Below are positions 38,735-49,739 of a stretch of DNA of 64,000 nucleotides, in pieces. Source of the DNA: Venturia oleaginea. Its lineage: Eukaryota > Ascomycota > Dothideomycetes > Venturiales > Venturiaceae. How positions within the stretch are numbered: position 1 is the first letter of the stretch; each line of letters starts with the position of its first letter. The notes under the pieces were generated by a model that searched no databases, was not told the DNA's origin, and saw only the letters and a program-made list of their open reading frames with translations. The stretch spans positions 1-64,000 of the forward strand of contig JABMLP010000029.1 in NCBI GenBank assembly GCA_013176395.1. Reading direction: 5' to 3'. The position numbers and the translations under genes are program-made.

Positions 38735-41700
38735 TTATCGAACGCACTGGTAGAGACGGAGCAGCTTTGGCGAGTTCTTGAAACTCTCCGCGTCGTACCA
38801 AGTGTTATCTGGGTCCCAGCCTTTCCATGATACCATGTATTGAAGTTTGCGACGGTGAATACGGCTACCGAGTGTTTGTTTAACTTCCCATTCCACGTTG
38901 CCATGGATCTCATAGCTGTCGTTCTCATCGTTTGCGTTCTGCTGCTCTGATAGCCCTTCGAGGGATGCCTTTCGAAGCCGGTCTGAGTGGAACACGTTGC
39001 CAACCTTGTAGCTCTCGGGTAGCTTGACAATACAAGAGTGTCCCTTCCTTCCAATGATGGGAAATGGGCCTACTACAGGATTGTCAAGCTTGTCGCAGTG
39101 TCGATCAGTAATCCAAGCCTTCTTTATAATGTATACTGAATCTCCAATGCCAGTCTCCTCATTGAAGTCGAAGTCCTCCTCTCGTCGTTTCTTGTTCGCC
39201 TGCGTCGATTGTCGGGCTTGGACCTTGAATAGTTGTTCCTTTGCGAACTTCCATACGTTATACATTCGTGTCGCATACTGCTGTGCTTCTTGGCGATTCA
39301 TCCTCTCTGTTGCAGTGTTGCCTTCTGTGTGTGAATCCCAGTCGTAGTGCATTCGCGGTACGAATCCCATTTCGATCTCTGAGGGTGACAGTTCTGTTGA
39401 CTCGTGTGGTGACGATGCTGCTGCGAAATCCATTGCTGGTAGCAATTCAGACCAATTGTCCTGGTAGTGATTCACGAAGTGCCGAAGCTTCTGCTGTAGT
39501 GCTTGGTTGACAATTTCGGTCTGGCCATCAGTCTGCGCGTGTTCTGCGGTACTTCGTCTGAGTTTGATTCCGAGAATAAGGCTTAATTCATCCCAAAAGG
39601 CTGAGATAAATCGAGGGTCTTGGTCGGACACAATGGTGTCGGGTAAGCCGTAGATACGATAGATATGTTCATAGTACATCCGAGCGGCGTCTTTAGCCTT
39701 TACGGCCTTCTGGCCGGGAATCGAGAAAGGTCTCTTTCCAAGGCGGTCAACTACTACGAACACGTTGTCGTAACCATGCTTGTCCTTGTTAAACGACATG
39801 AAATCCATTGATACATGCTGCCATGGGCGATCAGGAATGGGGAGAGGCTTCAATAGTCCAGGAGTCTTATCTCGAGGGACTGACGATCTCCTGCATGACT
39901 GACAGGCGGCGACGTATCGATCGATGTCTCCATTCATACGAGGCCAGTAGAACTTGCGGGCAACGATCTTATGGGTCTTGTTTCGTCCGGGGTGCGCTGC
40001 TGGCAGCGAGGCATGAATTTCGTTTAGTAGTTGAGTACGGAGGTTGTCGTCTTCAGGCACGAATAATCTTCCTTGGTAGAGCAACAGCCCGTCCTGCAAC
40101 CTCAAATAGATATAATCCTTCTGAGCGAGAATTCTCCATTCGTCAAGTGAAGTAGATTCCCGGTTCGCTTTGAGTAACCGATCCACCAGCAACATCTGGT
40201 TGCTATCGAGGTCCAGAGGGCAGAGTTCCACTCCAATCTGGTCATCTTTTACCATTTGCATAGTCCTAGCCGCGTTTGCTTTGGCCTTTTGTGATTTCAG
40301 TTCATCGGCCTTGCGAGAGAGAGCGTCGGCAATGATATTTTCTTTGCCTGGCCGGTAGACGATCTTGAAGTTATATCCAGAGATCAAATCAGCCCAACGT
40401 GCTTGCCGTTGGTTTAGTAGCCTCTTTGTCGTAAAGTACTCCAGGGCACGATGGTCGGTAATCGCGGTAAATTGTAATTGGGCTCCTCGAAGAAGTGCAC
40501 TCCACTCCTCCAGGCCTCGGATCAACGCTAGCATTTCCTTGTCATGGATCTCGTAATTCAGTTCATGAATGTCCATTGTTTTGCTGTAGAAAGCTACAGG
40601 GTGCCATTCGCTATCCTTTCCAAGTTGGGAGAGTGTGCCTGCTACTACTCCATCGGATGCGTCGGTCTCCATTCGGGTTTCGGCGAGTGGGTCATAGAGG
40701 GCTAGGCACGGAGCTGTTGTCAATGCATGCTTGAGCTTCTCAAAGGACTCCATGCAATCTTCATCAAAGTCGAAAGGGGCATCCTTTCTGGTTAGCCTGA
40801 TAAGTGGTTTTGCCAGCCTTCCAAGATTTCGTATGAAGCGTCTGTAGAAATTACAGAAACCGATGAAAGACTGAATCTGCTTCACGGTTCGTGGTTGCTT
40901 CCAGTGTTTGACGATGGCTACCTTGTCTGGGTCGACGCGTATACCGGAGGTACTGATGATAAATCCAAGGTACTTTGTCTCAGTGACATCGAATTCGCTT
41001 TTCTTGATATCTGCCTGGAGTCCTGCAGCGCGTAGTCGTTCAAGAACTTTGTGTACGTGAGCCGTATGCTCCAAGAGGTCCTCTGAATAGATCAAAATGT
41101 CATCAAGGTAAGCGGTACAGAAGTCGTCGAGGTAGTCCATCGGGATGGTGTTCATGTATCTCTGCCATGTAGCAGGTCCATTGACCAATCCTTCCATCAT
41201 GACTTTGCATTTGAAGCTTTCGTAGCGAGTTCGGAACGTAGTGAGGTCTTCAGAGTCCGGGTCCATCCGAATTCGATGGAAAGCTTGTCGGATATCTAGC
41301 ATTGTAAAGACCTTGGCCTTTGACAATCTAGCCATTGTCTCTGTGATGAGCGGAATAGGATATCGGTCTTTCTTTGTGAGCGTGTTGAGTCTGCGGTAAT
41401 CAACACAGATGCGGAACTTCTGCTTCTCCCCCTCAGGCGTGGGCTTCTTGACAATGAGCACAGGTGATGCAAATGGTAACGAGCTGGTCTCAATAAAGCT
41501 TGATTCCAAGTTCTTCAAGAGCCATTCTTTGGTAAATTGTAGCTCATCCAAGGACATATTGTAGAGTGGACAGAAACCGGGCGCAGCCTTTCCTTCATCC
41601 AACACAATAACATAGTCAACGCCTTCTCGGTGTTCTGCCAGTCGATTTGAGTCTGCTTCTGAGAAGCATTCCTTGTATAGTATATGCTTATTAGGTAGCT

Positions 41701-42907
41701 TCTTCTCAATGATTGTCCTCATCTCCGGGGATTCGTCCTCTGGGAGTTCACCTTGCAGTGCTGCTAGGGCGATTTTCAGCCGGTCATGGTGGTCCTCAGT
41801 GGAATCGATTCCTCGTTCCTTCCTGAGCTCACTCATCCTCTTTTCGATTTCATACAAGGATATGGATCCAGCGGTGACTTCTTTGTCTTTTAAGTTCAAG
41901 CGGAAACCTGAAGAGTTGATCATACAGAGGTCAAGCTTCTTACCCGCAATCTTTGAGCTATCGTGTCCGAAATCCAAGACGTTAATATCTGTACCGGCTG
42001 CCTTTAATTGCTTATCCATGATGCGGTAGCCTCTTGCTTGCTCCCATTTCAGTGTCTGGTAATATCTGACCGGCAGGTCTTCTTCTTGGTAGTTACCGAA
42101 ATTGGAGAGGTCCGAACAACTACTATCAGTGTTGCTTTCCGAGTCTACAGAGACGTCTTCTTCTGAAGTGTCGATCGTATCATTCTCGCGTACCAGTGGC
42201 GTTGATTCCGCGTTTCTTACTATCGATGGCTCGAGTTCGTTAGATTGAGGTCGGGTCGATTTCGGCCGTTTGAGCAGCTGTACGTTGTCCCGAAACCGTT
42301 TAGCCTGGTTGCCGGCTCTCCGACGATCATCCTGTCCCATCCTCCTTTCTTTCTTGTCGATATTGTTCTGGATAGCCTCCGAATTAACCGTCACTTTCCT
42401 ATCCTCCTCCAACATCACTACCTTCTGTATCGCTGTCTCTCTCTTTCGGCCATCCTTCCAGATAATACGCTGCATCTCGAGATCCGGTAGGACCTTGTTG
42501 TGAGCCATCCACGTCCTTCCCAGAATTACATCGTGGTGTCCCAATGTTACTTCCAGGAAAGGAACGTTGTACTCCTGCCTTCCGTCGATTTCCATGTGCA
42601 ACAGCGTTGCATGCGATATTGCCTCCTCCTGATTTCCTTTGTAACCGGTCGCCGTAGCTTGTGTCTCGAGGGCTCGTCGATCCACGTTTGGGAGTAGGTG
42701 TTGCAGCTTCTGTGCGCATCGTCGGTTAATGAAGGCATAACCGTTTGCTCCGGTATCAAGAAGAGCTCGGGATCGGACACCCATGCCGTTGAAGTAGAGG
42801 ATAACATCGAAAGTGAAAGCGTTGCCGCCGAACAACTTAAGAGATGAGACATTGAAGTTTTGCACCTGATATCGGAAAGAAAGATCTCGATTGCTAGGAC
42901 CTGGCAT
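38735..42907 (-). CDS. pol: Gypsy-2 Pol: protease, RT, RNase H, integrase, chromodomain-like end
   Basis: 1,390 codons without a stop. Protease site LLDTGANGYAF near residue 50, RT with YLDDILIYS, RNase H (METDASDGVVAG, TDHRALEYF), integrase HHCC finger (HPGRNKTHK ... CQSCRR), integrase acidic residues in SMDFMSF, VSDQDPRF and TDGQTEIVNQ, and a C-terminal chromodomain-like segment (EWEVKQTLG ... SWKGWDPDNTW). Pol starts 17 nt after the gag stop in another frame. The ORF is intact although gag is broken. Confidence 0.92.
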   Translation of the reverse strand: MPGPSNRDLSFRYQVQNFNVSSLKLFGGNAFTFDVILYFNGMGVRSRALLDTGANGYAFINRRCAQKLQHLLPNVDRRALETQATATGYKGNQEEAISHATLLHMEIDGRQEYNVPFLEVTLGHHDVILGRTWMAHNKVLPDLEMQRIIWKDGRKRETAIQKVVMLEEDRKVTVNSEAIQNNIDKKERRMGQDDRRRAGNQAKRFRDNVQLLKRPKSTRPQSNELEPSIVRNAESTPLVRENDTIDTSEEDVSVDSESNTDSSCSDLSNFGNYQEEDLPVRYYQTLKWEQARGYRIMDKQLKAAGTDINVLDFGHDSSKIAGKKLDLCMINSSGFRLNLKDKEVTAGSISLYEIEKRMSELRKERGIDSTEDHHDRLKIALAALQGELPEDESPEMRTIIEKKLPNKHILYKECFSEADSNRLAEHREGVDYVIVLDEGKAAPGFCPLYNMSLDELQFTKEWLLKNLESSFIETSSLPFASPVLIVKKPTPEGEKQKFRICVDYRRLNTLTKKDRYPIPLITETMARLSKAKVFTMLDIRQAFHRIRMDPDSEDLTTFRTRYESFKCKVMMEGLVNGPATWQRYMNTIPMDYLDDFCTAYLDDILIYSEDLLEHTAHVHKVLERLRAAGLQADIKKSEFDVTETKYLGFIISTSGIRVDPDKVAIVKHWKQPRTVKQIQSFIGFCNFYRRFIRNLGRLAKPLIRLTRKDAPFDFDEDCMESFEKLKHALTTAPCLALYDPLAETRMETDASDGVVAGTLSQLGKDSEWHPVAFYSKTMDIHELNYEIHDKEMLALIRGLEEWSALLRGAQLQFTAITDHRALEYFTTKRLLNQRQARWADLISGYNFKIVYRPGKENIIADALSRKADELKSQKAKANAARTMQMVKDDQIGVELCPLDLDSNQMLLVDRLLKANRESTSLDEWRILAQKDYIYLRLQDGLLLYQGRLFVPEDDNLRTQLLNEIHASLPAAHPGRNKTHKIVARKFYWPRMNGDIDRYVAACQSCRRSSVPRDKTPGLLKPLPIPDRPWQHVSMDFMSFNKDKHGYDNVFVVVDRLGKRPFSIPGQKAVKAKDAARMYYEHIYRIYGLPDTIVSDQDPRFISAFWDELSLILGIKLRRSTAEHAQTDGQTEIVNQALQQKLRHFVNHYQDNWSELLPAMDFAAASSPHESTELSPSEIEMGFVPRMHYDWDSHTEGNTATERMNRQEAQQYATRMYNVWKFAKEQLFKVQARQSTQANKKRREEDFDFNEETGIGDSVYIIKKAWITDRHCDKLDNPVVGPFPIIGRKGHSCIVKLPESYKVGNVFHSDRLRKASLEGLSEQQNANDENDSYEIHGNVEWEVKQTLGSRIHRRKLQYMVSWKGWDPDNTWYDAESFKNSPKLLRLYQCVR

Positions 42908-42924
42908 GGTGACTTTTACCAGGT

Positions 42925-44174
42925 CTATGCTTTTGGGTGTTCTGACTCAATCCCGCCAGCGCCATCCATTACGGAGATGGAGGCCTCTGGGCAGTCCTTC
43001 ATGTAATGTCCCTCCTTCTTACACTTGAAACACTTGCGCTCCTGAGCCAACTGGACCGCCTGATCAATGTTTAATCCTACGTCCTTGTAGCGATTGAATG
43101 CTGCGCGTGCTTTTTCGGGGTCTCGCTCCCGTCGACCTCCACCTAATCCATTGTTTCCACCACCGCTGGACTGCCCTTGAAGCGTGCTCGTACCTGCACC
43201 GGTGTTGTTCGAGGAGTTCTGTCGGTTGCCGTTCGAATTGCTGTTCTTCTTGGCCGTAGTTGCAGCGTCGAGAGCCTTGCGCTCTTCTTGTGTCTGGATG
43301 TAGGTTCGGGAAAGGTTGGATGCCTTAAAGCACAGCTTCTCGTAGGTCAGATCTGGGTCGCCGGCTTCTCCTGCTGTACCTTCCTTGAGGCGGGTATACA
43401 GCTTCTCGTGGATATCCTCCTTCCAATCGTCCTTGTCTACCTTGCACTGCATCGCAAGGGTCTCAAATTGATTCTTGAAGTTCAGGAAGTCGGTGTAGGG
43501 CTTCATAGTCAGCGACTTGTACGCCTTCTTTGCGTTCTGCTTCTCAAACGGGTCTGCAAATCGCTCAGTGGTAACCTTCCATACCTTGTCCATTGTACGG
43601 TCGGCCGCATTGATGAGTAGTAGGGCGTCTTTTGCATTAGGTCCCTTTACAAGATTCATAAAGTAGGCAACAGACATCTCGTCGTCGTAGCCCTCTGCCT
43701 TCAGCTTGTTTTCCATCGCATTGCGCCAATGCTTGTACTCCGTAGGAGTGTATTTGTCGGTCAATAGGTCAGGGTGTGGAAGTTTGATCTTCGAAAAGCC
43801 GCCTTCCGATCGAGAACCAAATCCGGACAAGTCGTCACCCGATATGAGGTTCTGTCGCAAACTCTGTCGGGTCGCATTGTATTTGATGGTAAGAGCTTCG
43901 TATTTGTCGTATAACACCGTATACGCTTCCTTTTCTGTAGCCAACTCTCCTACTATTGGACGAGCCTCCAATTCCTTGATACGCTCGTCGGAGCTATCAA
44001 GCATTGCTGACTGCAGTCGCAGTTCGTCTGCCTTCTCGATAATCTTGGAGTCTTGGGCCTGCAGCAAGTCTGCTCCTTTCGCTGCTAGCTGCTTAACTAT
44101 GTCGAGGTACAATTCTAATTGCTGTTGCTTGATGTTGTTGCTGTTACACCAGCGTACTACTTCGGTAATAAGTT
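42925..44174 (-). pseudogene. gag: Gypsy-2 Gag, main part (downstream of the Copia-D insertion)
   Basis: About 415 codons of Gag up to the stop at 42925, including a Gag-type central domain, an Asn/Gly-rich linker and one CCHC knuckle (CFKCKKEGHYMKDC). The apparent start inside the Copia-D LTR is artificial. The native N-terminus lies at 50138-49869; removing Copia-D and one AAGTT copy rejoins the two in frame. Confidence 0.88.
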
Positions 44175-44303
44175 TGTCAAAAGGTAGATGAAGCAGACTG
44201 AAGTCTGAATTGATGATCGTGGGCATGCCCATATATATACACGATTGAGGGGCTCGTGCTCAAGCTAGTACAAATGAGGTGAATGAAATGAGTTCATTTG
44301 ACA
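44175..44303 (-). repeat. Copia-D 3' LTR
   Basis: Identical by eye to the 5' LTR. On the coding strand a GCAGGGGGGC purine tract (44304-44313) directly precedes it. Confidence 0.95.
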
Positions 44304-44469
44304 GCCCCCCTGCTTGAGACAGAATGAGATCGTGCAAATGAGTTGAATCCATTGAAAGATCCTGAAAGACCAAGGAGAATGCCAGCAGACATAGAGGAGA
44401 GAGATTGAGACCGCCAGCAGGCTAACCACATTGAGATAATATAATGATAAGAAAGTGCCGCCAGTCGAC

Positions 44470-47400
44470 TCAGAATGAGGGCCATGGAATCGCGTCAATC
44501 ATGATGCCCAGGGCGGCCCTGAAGTTTTCGAATGTGGGCCTTGGCAGGCCTTTGGTGAGGCCGTCGGCGACCATCTTTGCAGTCCGTATGTACTTGAGAA
44601 TGATGGAACCTTTGGCGACCTTCTCTCGAATCCAGTGATGCTTTGCGTCCATAGCCTTGTTGCGGCCGTGTGATTGTGGGTTCTTGGCGAGAGCAATGGC
44701 GCCTTGATTGTCAGCATAGATGACTGTAGTGGTAGGACCGAATTCGGGGTTGATCTCGTGAAGTAGTCGCTGCAGCCAAATGGCCTCTTTTGCTGCATTC
44801 GTTTGACCAATGTATTCGGCCTCACAAGTGGAGAGTGACACTGTAGCTTGTCGTTTGGATGACCAGCTAATTGCTCCACTGCCGATGTTGAAAAGATATC
44901 CAGATGTTGATCGCCTTGTACCGACGTCGCCAGCCCAGTCAGAGTCAGTGAAGCCTACCAGGTTTTCGAGTTCACCTTTGTAGACGAGTGAGGCAGAGAT
45001 GGTACCTTTGAGGTAGCGAAAGATGTCTTCCACCAAGGACCAATGTGCGATGGTTGGATTGGCCGCAAAGCGACTGACGAGAGAGACTGCAAAGGCAATA
45101 TCAGGCCGGGTACCGAGCATTGCATACATGAGTGACCCGACAGCGGATTGATATTTAGTTCTGAACTGAGGGTCTACACGGTAGTCTTCTTTGGCGGGTT
45201 CAGGGCGGCAAGATGGGTTGATTGGAATGGGTTTTGGATAACAATCGGAGAAGGCATGATCCTCGAGAATCTTCGTGATGTATGCAGTTTGGTTAATTGC
45301 AATTGAGCGATTCTGACGATCCCTCTGAAGTGCCATGCCGAGATAGAACTTTGCCGGCCCTAGGTCAGTCATCTGAAAGCGCTTGTGCAAGGCATCTTTC
45401 AGAAGATTGATCTCGTTCATATCGGGCCCAACAAGCAGAAGATCGTCAACATAGATAGCGACGAACAGCTGTCCTTTGTGGAAGACACTGAAGTCACTAT
45501 CTAGCATTGAGAACCCGAGAGAGACAAGGAATGCGGATAGAGTTTCATACCAAACCCTAGGTGCCTGCTTGAGGCCGTATAATGCACGATTGAGCCGACA
45601 GTAGTCATCACCAACCTCGAAGCCACGAGGTTGACAAACGAAGATAGTTTCATCAACCTCGCCATAGAGAAAGGCAGTTTTGACGTCCATCTGCTCAATC
45701 TCCCAGTCAAGGGAGGCAGCAATAGCAAAGAGAGCTTTGTATGTCATCGGCTTTACCACAGAGGCAAAGGTATCATGGAAGTTAATGCCGAATTCCTGCT
45801 CGAAACCTCTCACCACGTATCTTGCCTTAAATCTCAGCACAGTGCCGTCGGCACCGCGCTTCAATTTGAACACCCATTTACCCGTCAGTGGCCTTGCGCC
45901 CTCTGGGAGTGTTGTGAGTGTCCAGACGTTGTTGTCATCTATTGAATGCATCTCCTCCTTCATCGCCTTGAGCCATTGAGGAGCATAAGGTGATGACATG
46001 GCTTGATTGTATGTTGTAGGCTCGAATGGCTCAGTAGAGGCTGCGAGGCTTAGGAAGGAGAGGAGGCAGTAGGCAGAGGATTTGGCGATATTGGCGTGAA
46101 AGGCGAGGGTTGCTTGCTCCTCAGTAAGAACAATAGGTTCGCGATCGTGGGTAGGCTTATATTCATCAATGAGCTTCGCAATTTCTGTGGCTTTGTTGAC
46201 GCTGTACAGGCCAATAAATGAGTTAAGGCCTGCAGCCTCACGGGCTCTCTTGCTTGGGCGATCTGGGCGACGTGTTCTCACCGCGACGGAGTGGGATTCT
46301 CGTGGTGGCGCGTCACCCATCACTGATGGAGGGTCAGAGAGGTTAGAGGAGTCAGAGTTTTCGGAATCTGGGAGAGTAGCCTCTTCGCGAGCTGGTGGCT
46401 CAACGCGTTGAGGGGTTGGTGAGCGAGAGAGATGACCAGGTTGTTCAATGGGTGTGGTTGAGATGGGGAGTTGATGATGATAAGTGATAGGTTGGCGGCG
46501 CTTGATGGATTCGTCGGCGTGAAAGGTTGATGTACGAATGATGCGACCATTTTCGAGCAAGACTTTGTAGATGCTGTGGCCATCGAAGCCAACGAATTTG
46601 CCTGCTAGGGAGCGATCTGTGAAGCCTTTGGTCTTCCTTGTGATGGCCCAGCCGTTGCTACCAAAGATGAGCATATTGGAGACTGCGGGAGCAATGGAGG
46701 TCCAGGCCTCAAAGATGGTCATTGTAAGGCTGGGATGGGGTCCTAAGACGCGTACAAAGTTGGCGTAGGCATATGCGAGAGGCCAGTACTTGGTAGGAAG
46801 TTGTGAGGCAATCATCATAGGGTTTGCCATTGACGAGATGACGCCGTTGAAGCGCTCGGATCGAGGATTCTGCTCAGGATTGTATGGAGTCGTGCAGTGG
46901 TGAGTGATTCCCTGAGAGAGAAGTACGGCTTCATCTGCTGATTTAACGTATTCTCCTCCATTGTCAGTTTGGTAGAAATGAATTCGCATAGTAGCAGTCT
47001 CGTGGGTGAGCTTGAATTGCTGGAAGAGAGCAAACACCTCATCTTTATGCTTCATGAAATGGACCTCAGAATAGCCAGTATAGTCATCAATGAAGCTGAC
47101 AACCCATAGTTCTCCGCGAAAACCACGCGTTGGGTAGGGCCCAGTGACATCTGAATGGATTAGATCGAGTTTGAAGCGCCCTCTCATGATGTGACCAGTG
47201 TGAGGTGTCCTCTTCATCTTCCCAAGCATGCAGGCTTCGCATGGAGGTTGGCGATCGATAGGTCTTGAGAGGTCCATTCCTGTCACCATCTTTTCGAGAG
47301 CGCGAATGCGTGGAGGACTGATGTGTGCAAGCCTTTCATGCCAGAGTTGTAATGTATCTGAATTGATGGCTGCAAAAGATACGGGTTGACGGCGAAGATG

Positions 47401-48723
47401 GAGAGGGAAGACGCCATTGACGCGACCGGTGGTGAATGTGAACTTGTCTGGGATATAGATTTTGAAGCCTGATGTGTCAACTGAGAAGTTGACGCCTTTA
47501 GAGAGAAGTTGGTCAAAGGATAGCAGATTAACACCTGCCTCAGGGCAATGTTCGACTCCATGAAAGTCTACAGGGCGAAATGAGCCTTTGGTAGTGGTGA
47601 CCCAGAGTCTGACTGTGCCTGTACCGATGACTTTTGCTGTAGAGCCAGAGAGACCACTGAATTGACGCTGTTGAGATGGAGGAAGGGCGCGATATTCGAC
47701 GAATGCAGAGCGATCCCAGGTAAGGTGACGGCCGCAGGCGCTGTCCAGCAGCCATTGGTGAAGAAGGTCAGTCCAAGGGAAGTCCTCTCGAGCCATTAAG
47801 GCGGTAACTTTCTTGGTATCTGGCTTCTTGGTGTCTTTGGTATCAGCGCGAGGTCTCTTCTGTTGATTCTGGTTGCCTTTCTGATTGTGAAAGCATTCGT
47901 GCTTGGTATGGAATGCGCGGTTGCATTTGGTACAATAAGATGCGTGGATTTTGACTGTATCACCGATGACTTCTTCGCTGTACACGCCTTTTCGCACAAA
48001 GGTAGTTGGAAGGGAAGGAATGGAGGGTTGAATGACCATTGCAGCGACTGTAGAGTGGGTGTTAAGATGACTACGCTCCTCGTTCCTGACGCGATGAACG
48101 GTTTCTTCGAAGGAGATTGGGTCATTCTTTTCAGTCTTGAGGATGTTGGCAGTCTGATTGAAGGTACTGATAAAGGTATCGAAGGCAGGGCCAAGGTTAC
48201 CTAGGTAATGTTGGACGATAAAGGGTACTGGAAGCACGACGTCTGAGTTGAGTTCGTCGAAGGCGCGGATAATACGTCTGAAGTCTTCGGTGTAGGAAAG
48301 AAGGTCTGGAGAGTTCGAATATGAGAGGTTGTTCCATTCCCTGCATAGTTCTGCGAATGTGCCGGCGCCCTGAGGTCTGAATCTCTTAAGCAGCTCATCG
48401 CAGAGCTTCTTGACAGTGTCAAACTTAGGATCCTTCACCCAGGACTTAGCTTCTGTTCCGAGACGCGTGCGAAGGGCGGAGAGAGCAAGTCTTTGTGATT
48501 TCTTCCATACGACCGATAAGTCTGGGGTTGTAGAGTTTCGAGTAGTGACGCCTTCGACGGTAGGAGGTAATATGGGATTGTCAAGGATAAGTTCGAAATC
48601 CTGGTGGAGAAGATAGGTGACCACCAGTTCAATCCACATAGTAACAGAATAACCATCCTGAAGTATTGGTATGTCTTTGAATTTGAAGGATCCAGAGCCG
48701 AATCCGGCTTGAGTTTCAGCCAT
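44470..48723 (-). CDS. Copia-D Gag-Pol polyprotein
   Basis: 1,417 codons. Order: Gag with one CCHC knuckle (CTKCNRAFHTKHEC); protease site WLLDSACGRH; pre-integrase finger (HERLAH ... CEACMLGK); integrase D,D,E (HSDVTGP, QTDNGGEYV, PEQNPRSERFNG); RT with YVDDLLLVG; RNase H (TDSDWAGDVG, CEAEYIGQT, DNQGAIAL). The protease has Ala-Cys after D-S where G-A/S is common; Copia-C cannot settle this because it lacks the region. The start ATG at 48723 sits in a sequence that is repeated, with a stop at codon five, in each upstream 73-bp unit. Confidence 0.95.
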   Translation of the reverse strand: MAETQAGFGSGSFKFKDIPILQDGYSVTMWIELVVTYLLHQDFELILDNPILPPTVEGVTTRNSTTPDLSVVWKKSQRLALSALRTRLGTEAKSWVKDPKFDTVKKLCDELLKRFRPQGAGTFAELCREWNNLSYSNSPDLLSYTEDFRRIIRAFDELNSDVVLPVPFIVQHYLGNLGPAFDTFISTFNQTANILKTEKNDPISFEETVHRVRNEERSHLNTHSTVAAMVIQPSIPSLPTTFVRKGVYSEEVIGDTVKIHASYCTKCNRAFHTKHECFHNQKGNQNQQKRPRADTKDTKKPDTKKVTALMAREDFPWTDLLHQWLLDSACGRHLTWDRSAFVEYRALPPSQQRQFSGLSGSTAKVIGTGTVRLWVTTTKGSFRPVDFHGVEHCPEAGVNLLSFDQLLSKGVNFSVDTSGFKIYIPDKFTFTTGRVNGVFPLHLRRQPVSFAAINSDTLQLWHERLAHISPPRIRALEKMVTGMDLSRPIDRQPPCEACMLGKMKRTPHTGHIMRGRFKLDLIHSDVTGPYPTRGFRGELWVVSFIDDYTGYSEVHFMKHKDEVFALFQQFKLTHETATMRIHFYQTDNGGEYVKSADEAVLLSQGITHHCTTPYNPEQNPRSERFNGVISSMANPMMIASQLPTKYWPLAYAYANFVRVLGPHPSLTMTIFEAWTSIAPAVSNMLIFGSNGWAITRKTKGFTDRSLAGKFVGFDGHSIYKVLLENGRIIRTSTFHADESIKRRQPITYHHQLPISTTPIEQPGHLSRSPTPQRVEPPAREEATLPDSENSDSSNLSDPPSVMGDAPPRESHSVAVRTRRPDRPSKRAREAAGLNSFIGLYSVNKATEIAKLIDEYKPTHDREPIVLTEEQATLAFHANIAKSSAYCLLSFLSLAASTEPFEPTTYNQAMSSPYAPQWLKAMKEEMHSIDDNNVWTLTTLPEGARPLTGKWVFKLKRGADGTVLRFKARYVVRGFEQEFGINFHDTFASVVKPMTYKALFAIAASLDWEIEQMDVKTAFLYGEVDETIFVCQPRGFEVGDDYCRLNRALYGLKQAPRVWYETLSAFLVSLGFSMLDSDFSVFHKGQLFVAIYVDDLLLVGPDMNEINLLKDALHKRFQMTDLGPAKFYLGMALQRDRQNRSIAINQTAYITKILEDHAFSDCYPKPIPINPSCRPEPAKEDYRVDPQFRTKYQSAVGSLMYAMLGTRPDIAFAVSLVSRFAANPTIAHWSLVEDIFRYLKGTISASLVYKGELENLVGFTDSDWAGDVGTRRSTSGYLFNIGSGAISWSSKRQATVSLSTCEAEYIGQTNAAKEAIWLQRLLHEINPEFGPTTTVIYADNQGAIALAKNPQSHGRNKAMDAKHHWIREKVAKGSIILKYIRTAKMVADGLTKGLPRPTFENFRAALGIMIDAIPWPSF

Positions 48724-48774
48724 GAGTGTAGATTGAGAATATGAAGACTTAGTGATTGTATCGCATCGTCGCAG

Positions 48775-49440
48775 TCGAGGAGATTTGGCTTAAGTTTCAG
48801 CCATGAGTGCTTGTCTGCTCACCGTCGTAGCGGGTCACGGAGACATGATCGAGGGATTTGGCTTAAGTTTCAGCCATGAGTGCATGTCTGCTCACCGTCG
48901 TAGCGGGTCACGGAGACATGATCGGGAGATCTGGCTTAAGTTTCGGCCATGAGTGCATGTCTGCTCACCGTCGTAGCGGGTCACGGAGACATGATCGAGA
49001 GATTTGGCTTAAGTTTCAGCCATGAGTGCATGTCTGCTCACCGTCCTAGCGGGTCACGGAGACATGATCGAGGGATTTGGCTTAAGTTTCAGCCATGAGT
49101 GCATGTCTGCTCACCGTCGTAGCGGGTCACGGAGACATGATCGAGAGATTTGGCTTAAGTTTCAGCCATGAGTGCTTGTCTGCTCACCGTCGTAGCGGGT
49201 CACGGAGACATGATCGAGGGATTTGGCTTAAGTTTCAGCCATGAGTGCATGTCTGCTCACCGTCGTAGCGGGTCACGGAGACATGATCGAGAGATCTGGC
49301 TTAAGTTTCGGCCATGAGTGCATGTCTGCTCACCGTCCTAGCGGGTCACGGAGACGTGACCGAGAGATCTGGCTTAAATTTCAGCATTGATTGCATGCCT
49401 GCTCACCGTCGTAGCGGGTCACGGAGACATGATCGAAGAC
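48775..49440 (-). repeat. 73-bp tandem array in the Copia-D leader carrying mini-uORFs
   Basis: Nine head-to-tail 73-bp units between primer site and ORF. Eight contain, on the coding strand, ATG-GC(T/C)-GAA-ACT-TAA (first bases at 48804, 48877, 48950, 49023, 49096, 49169, 49242, 49315). This copies the true Gag-Pol start (ATG-GCT-GAA-ACT-CAA) with CAA changed to TAA. The ninth unit (about 49387) is degenerate. It may be neutral duplication or a translational brake. Confidence 0.9.
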
Positions 49441-49727
49441 GACTTAGCTAATGCAAGGATTTGTATGAGCGATAGGAACTGTACGGGTGATATTTCTGAC
49501 GTGTAGGGGAGCGAGAGACCTGAGAAGCGGCGTGAACAGGGCTTGTAGTAACTAGAAGCGCAATCGACGAGGTTCTGAGATTTGTCGTGTGCCTTGACGT
49601 GAGAGAGATCAGCGGGAGGGTTCGAATGGGTCATAGAAAGCCGTTGGCCGCGTGGTGATTCAACACCAAGGAATCTGCTTTGCGTGGTAGGTCAAATTAT
49701 ATATGGGCAAAGCGGTAGTGCAAGCCC
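49441..49727 (-). other. Copia-D proximal leader
   Basis: Non-coding leader between primer site and tandem array. No motif assigned. Confidence 0.5.
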
Positions 49728-49739
49728 GGGCTCATAACC
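49728..49739 (-). other. Copia-D primer-binding site (initiator tRNA-Met half)
   Basis: GGTTATGAGCCC directly follows the 5' LTR on the minus strand. It is complementary to the anticodon stem-loop of initiator tRNA-Met (GGGCUCAUAACC), the site used by Copia elements that prime from a cleaved tRNA. Confidence 0.75.

Noticed and set aside
42925..44232. Complete Gypsy-2 Gag starting MGMPTIINSD
   Set aside because: That start is encoded by the Copia-D LTR. The TSD and the ORF at 49869-50138 show the true N-terminus lies on the other side of Copia-D.
48775..49440. CRISPR-like regularly spaced repeats
   Set aside because: The 73-bp units are near-identical throughout with no variable spacers, in a retrotransposon leader of a eukaryote. 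This is a tandem duplication.
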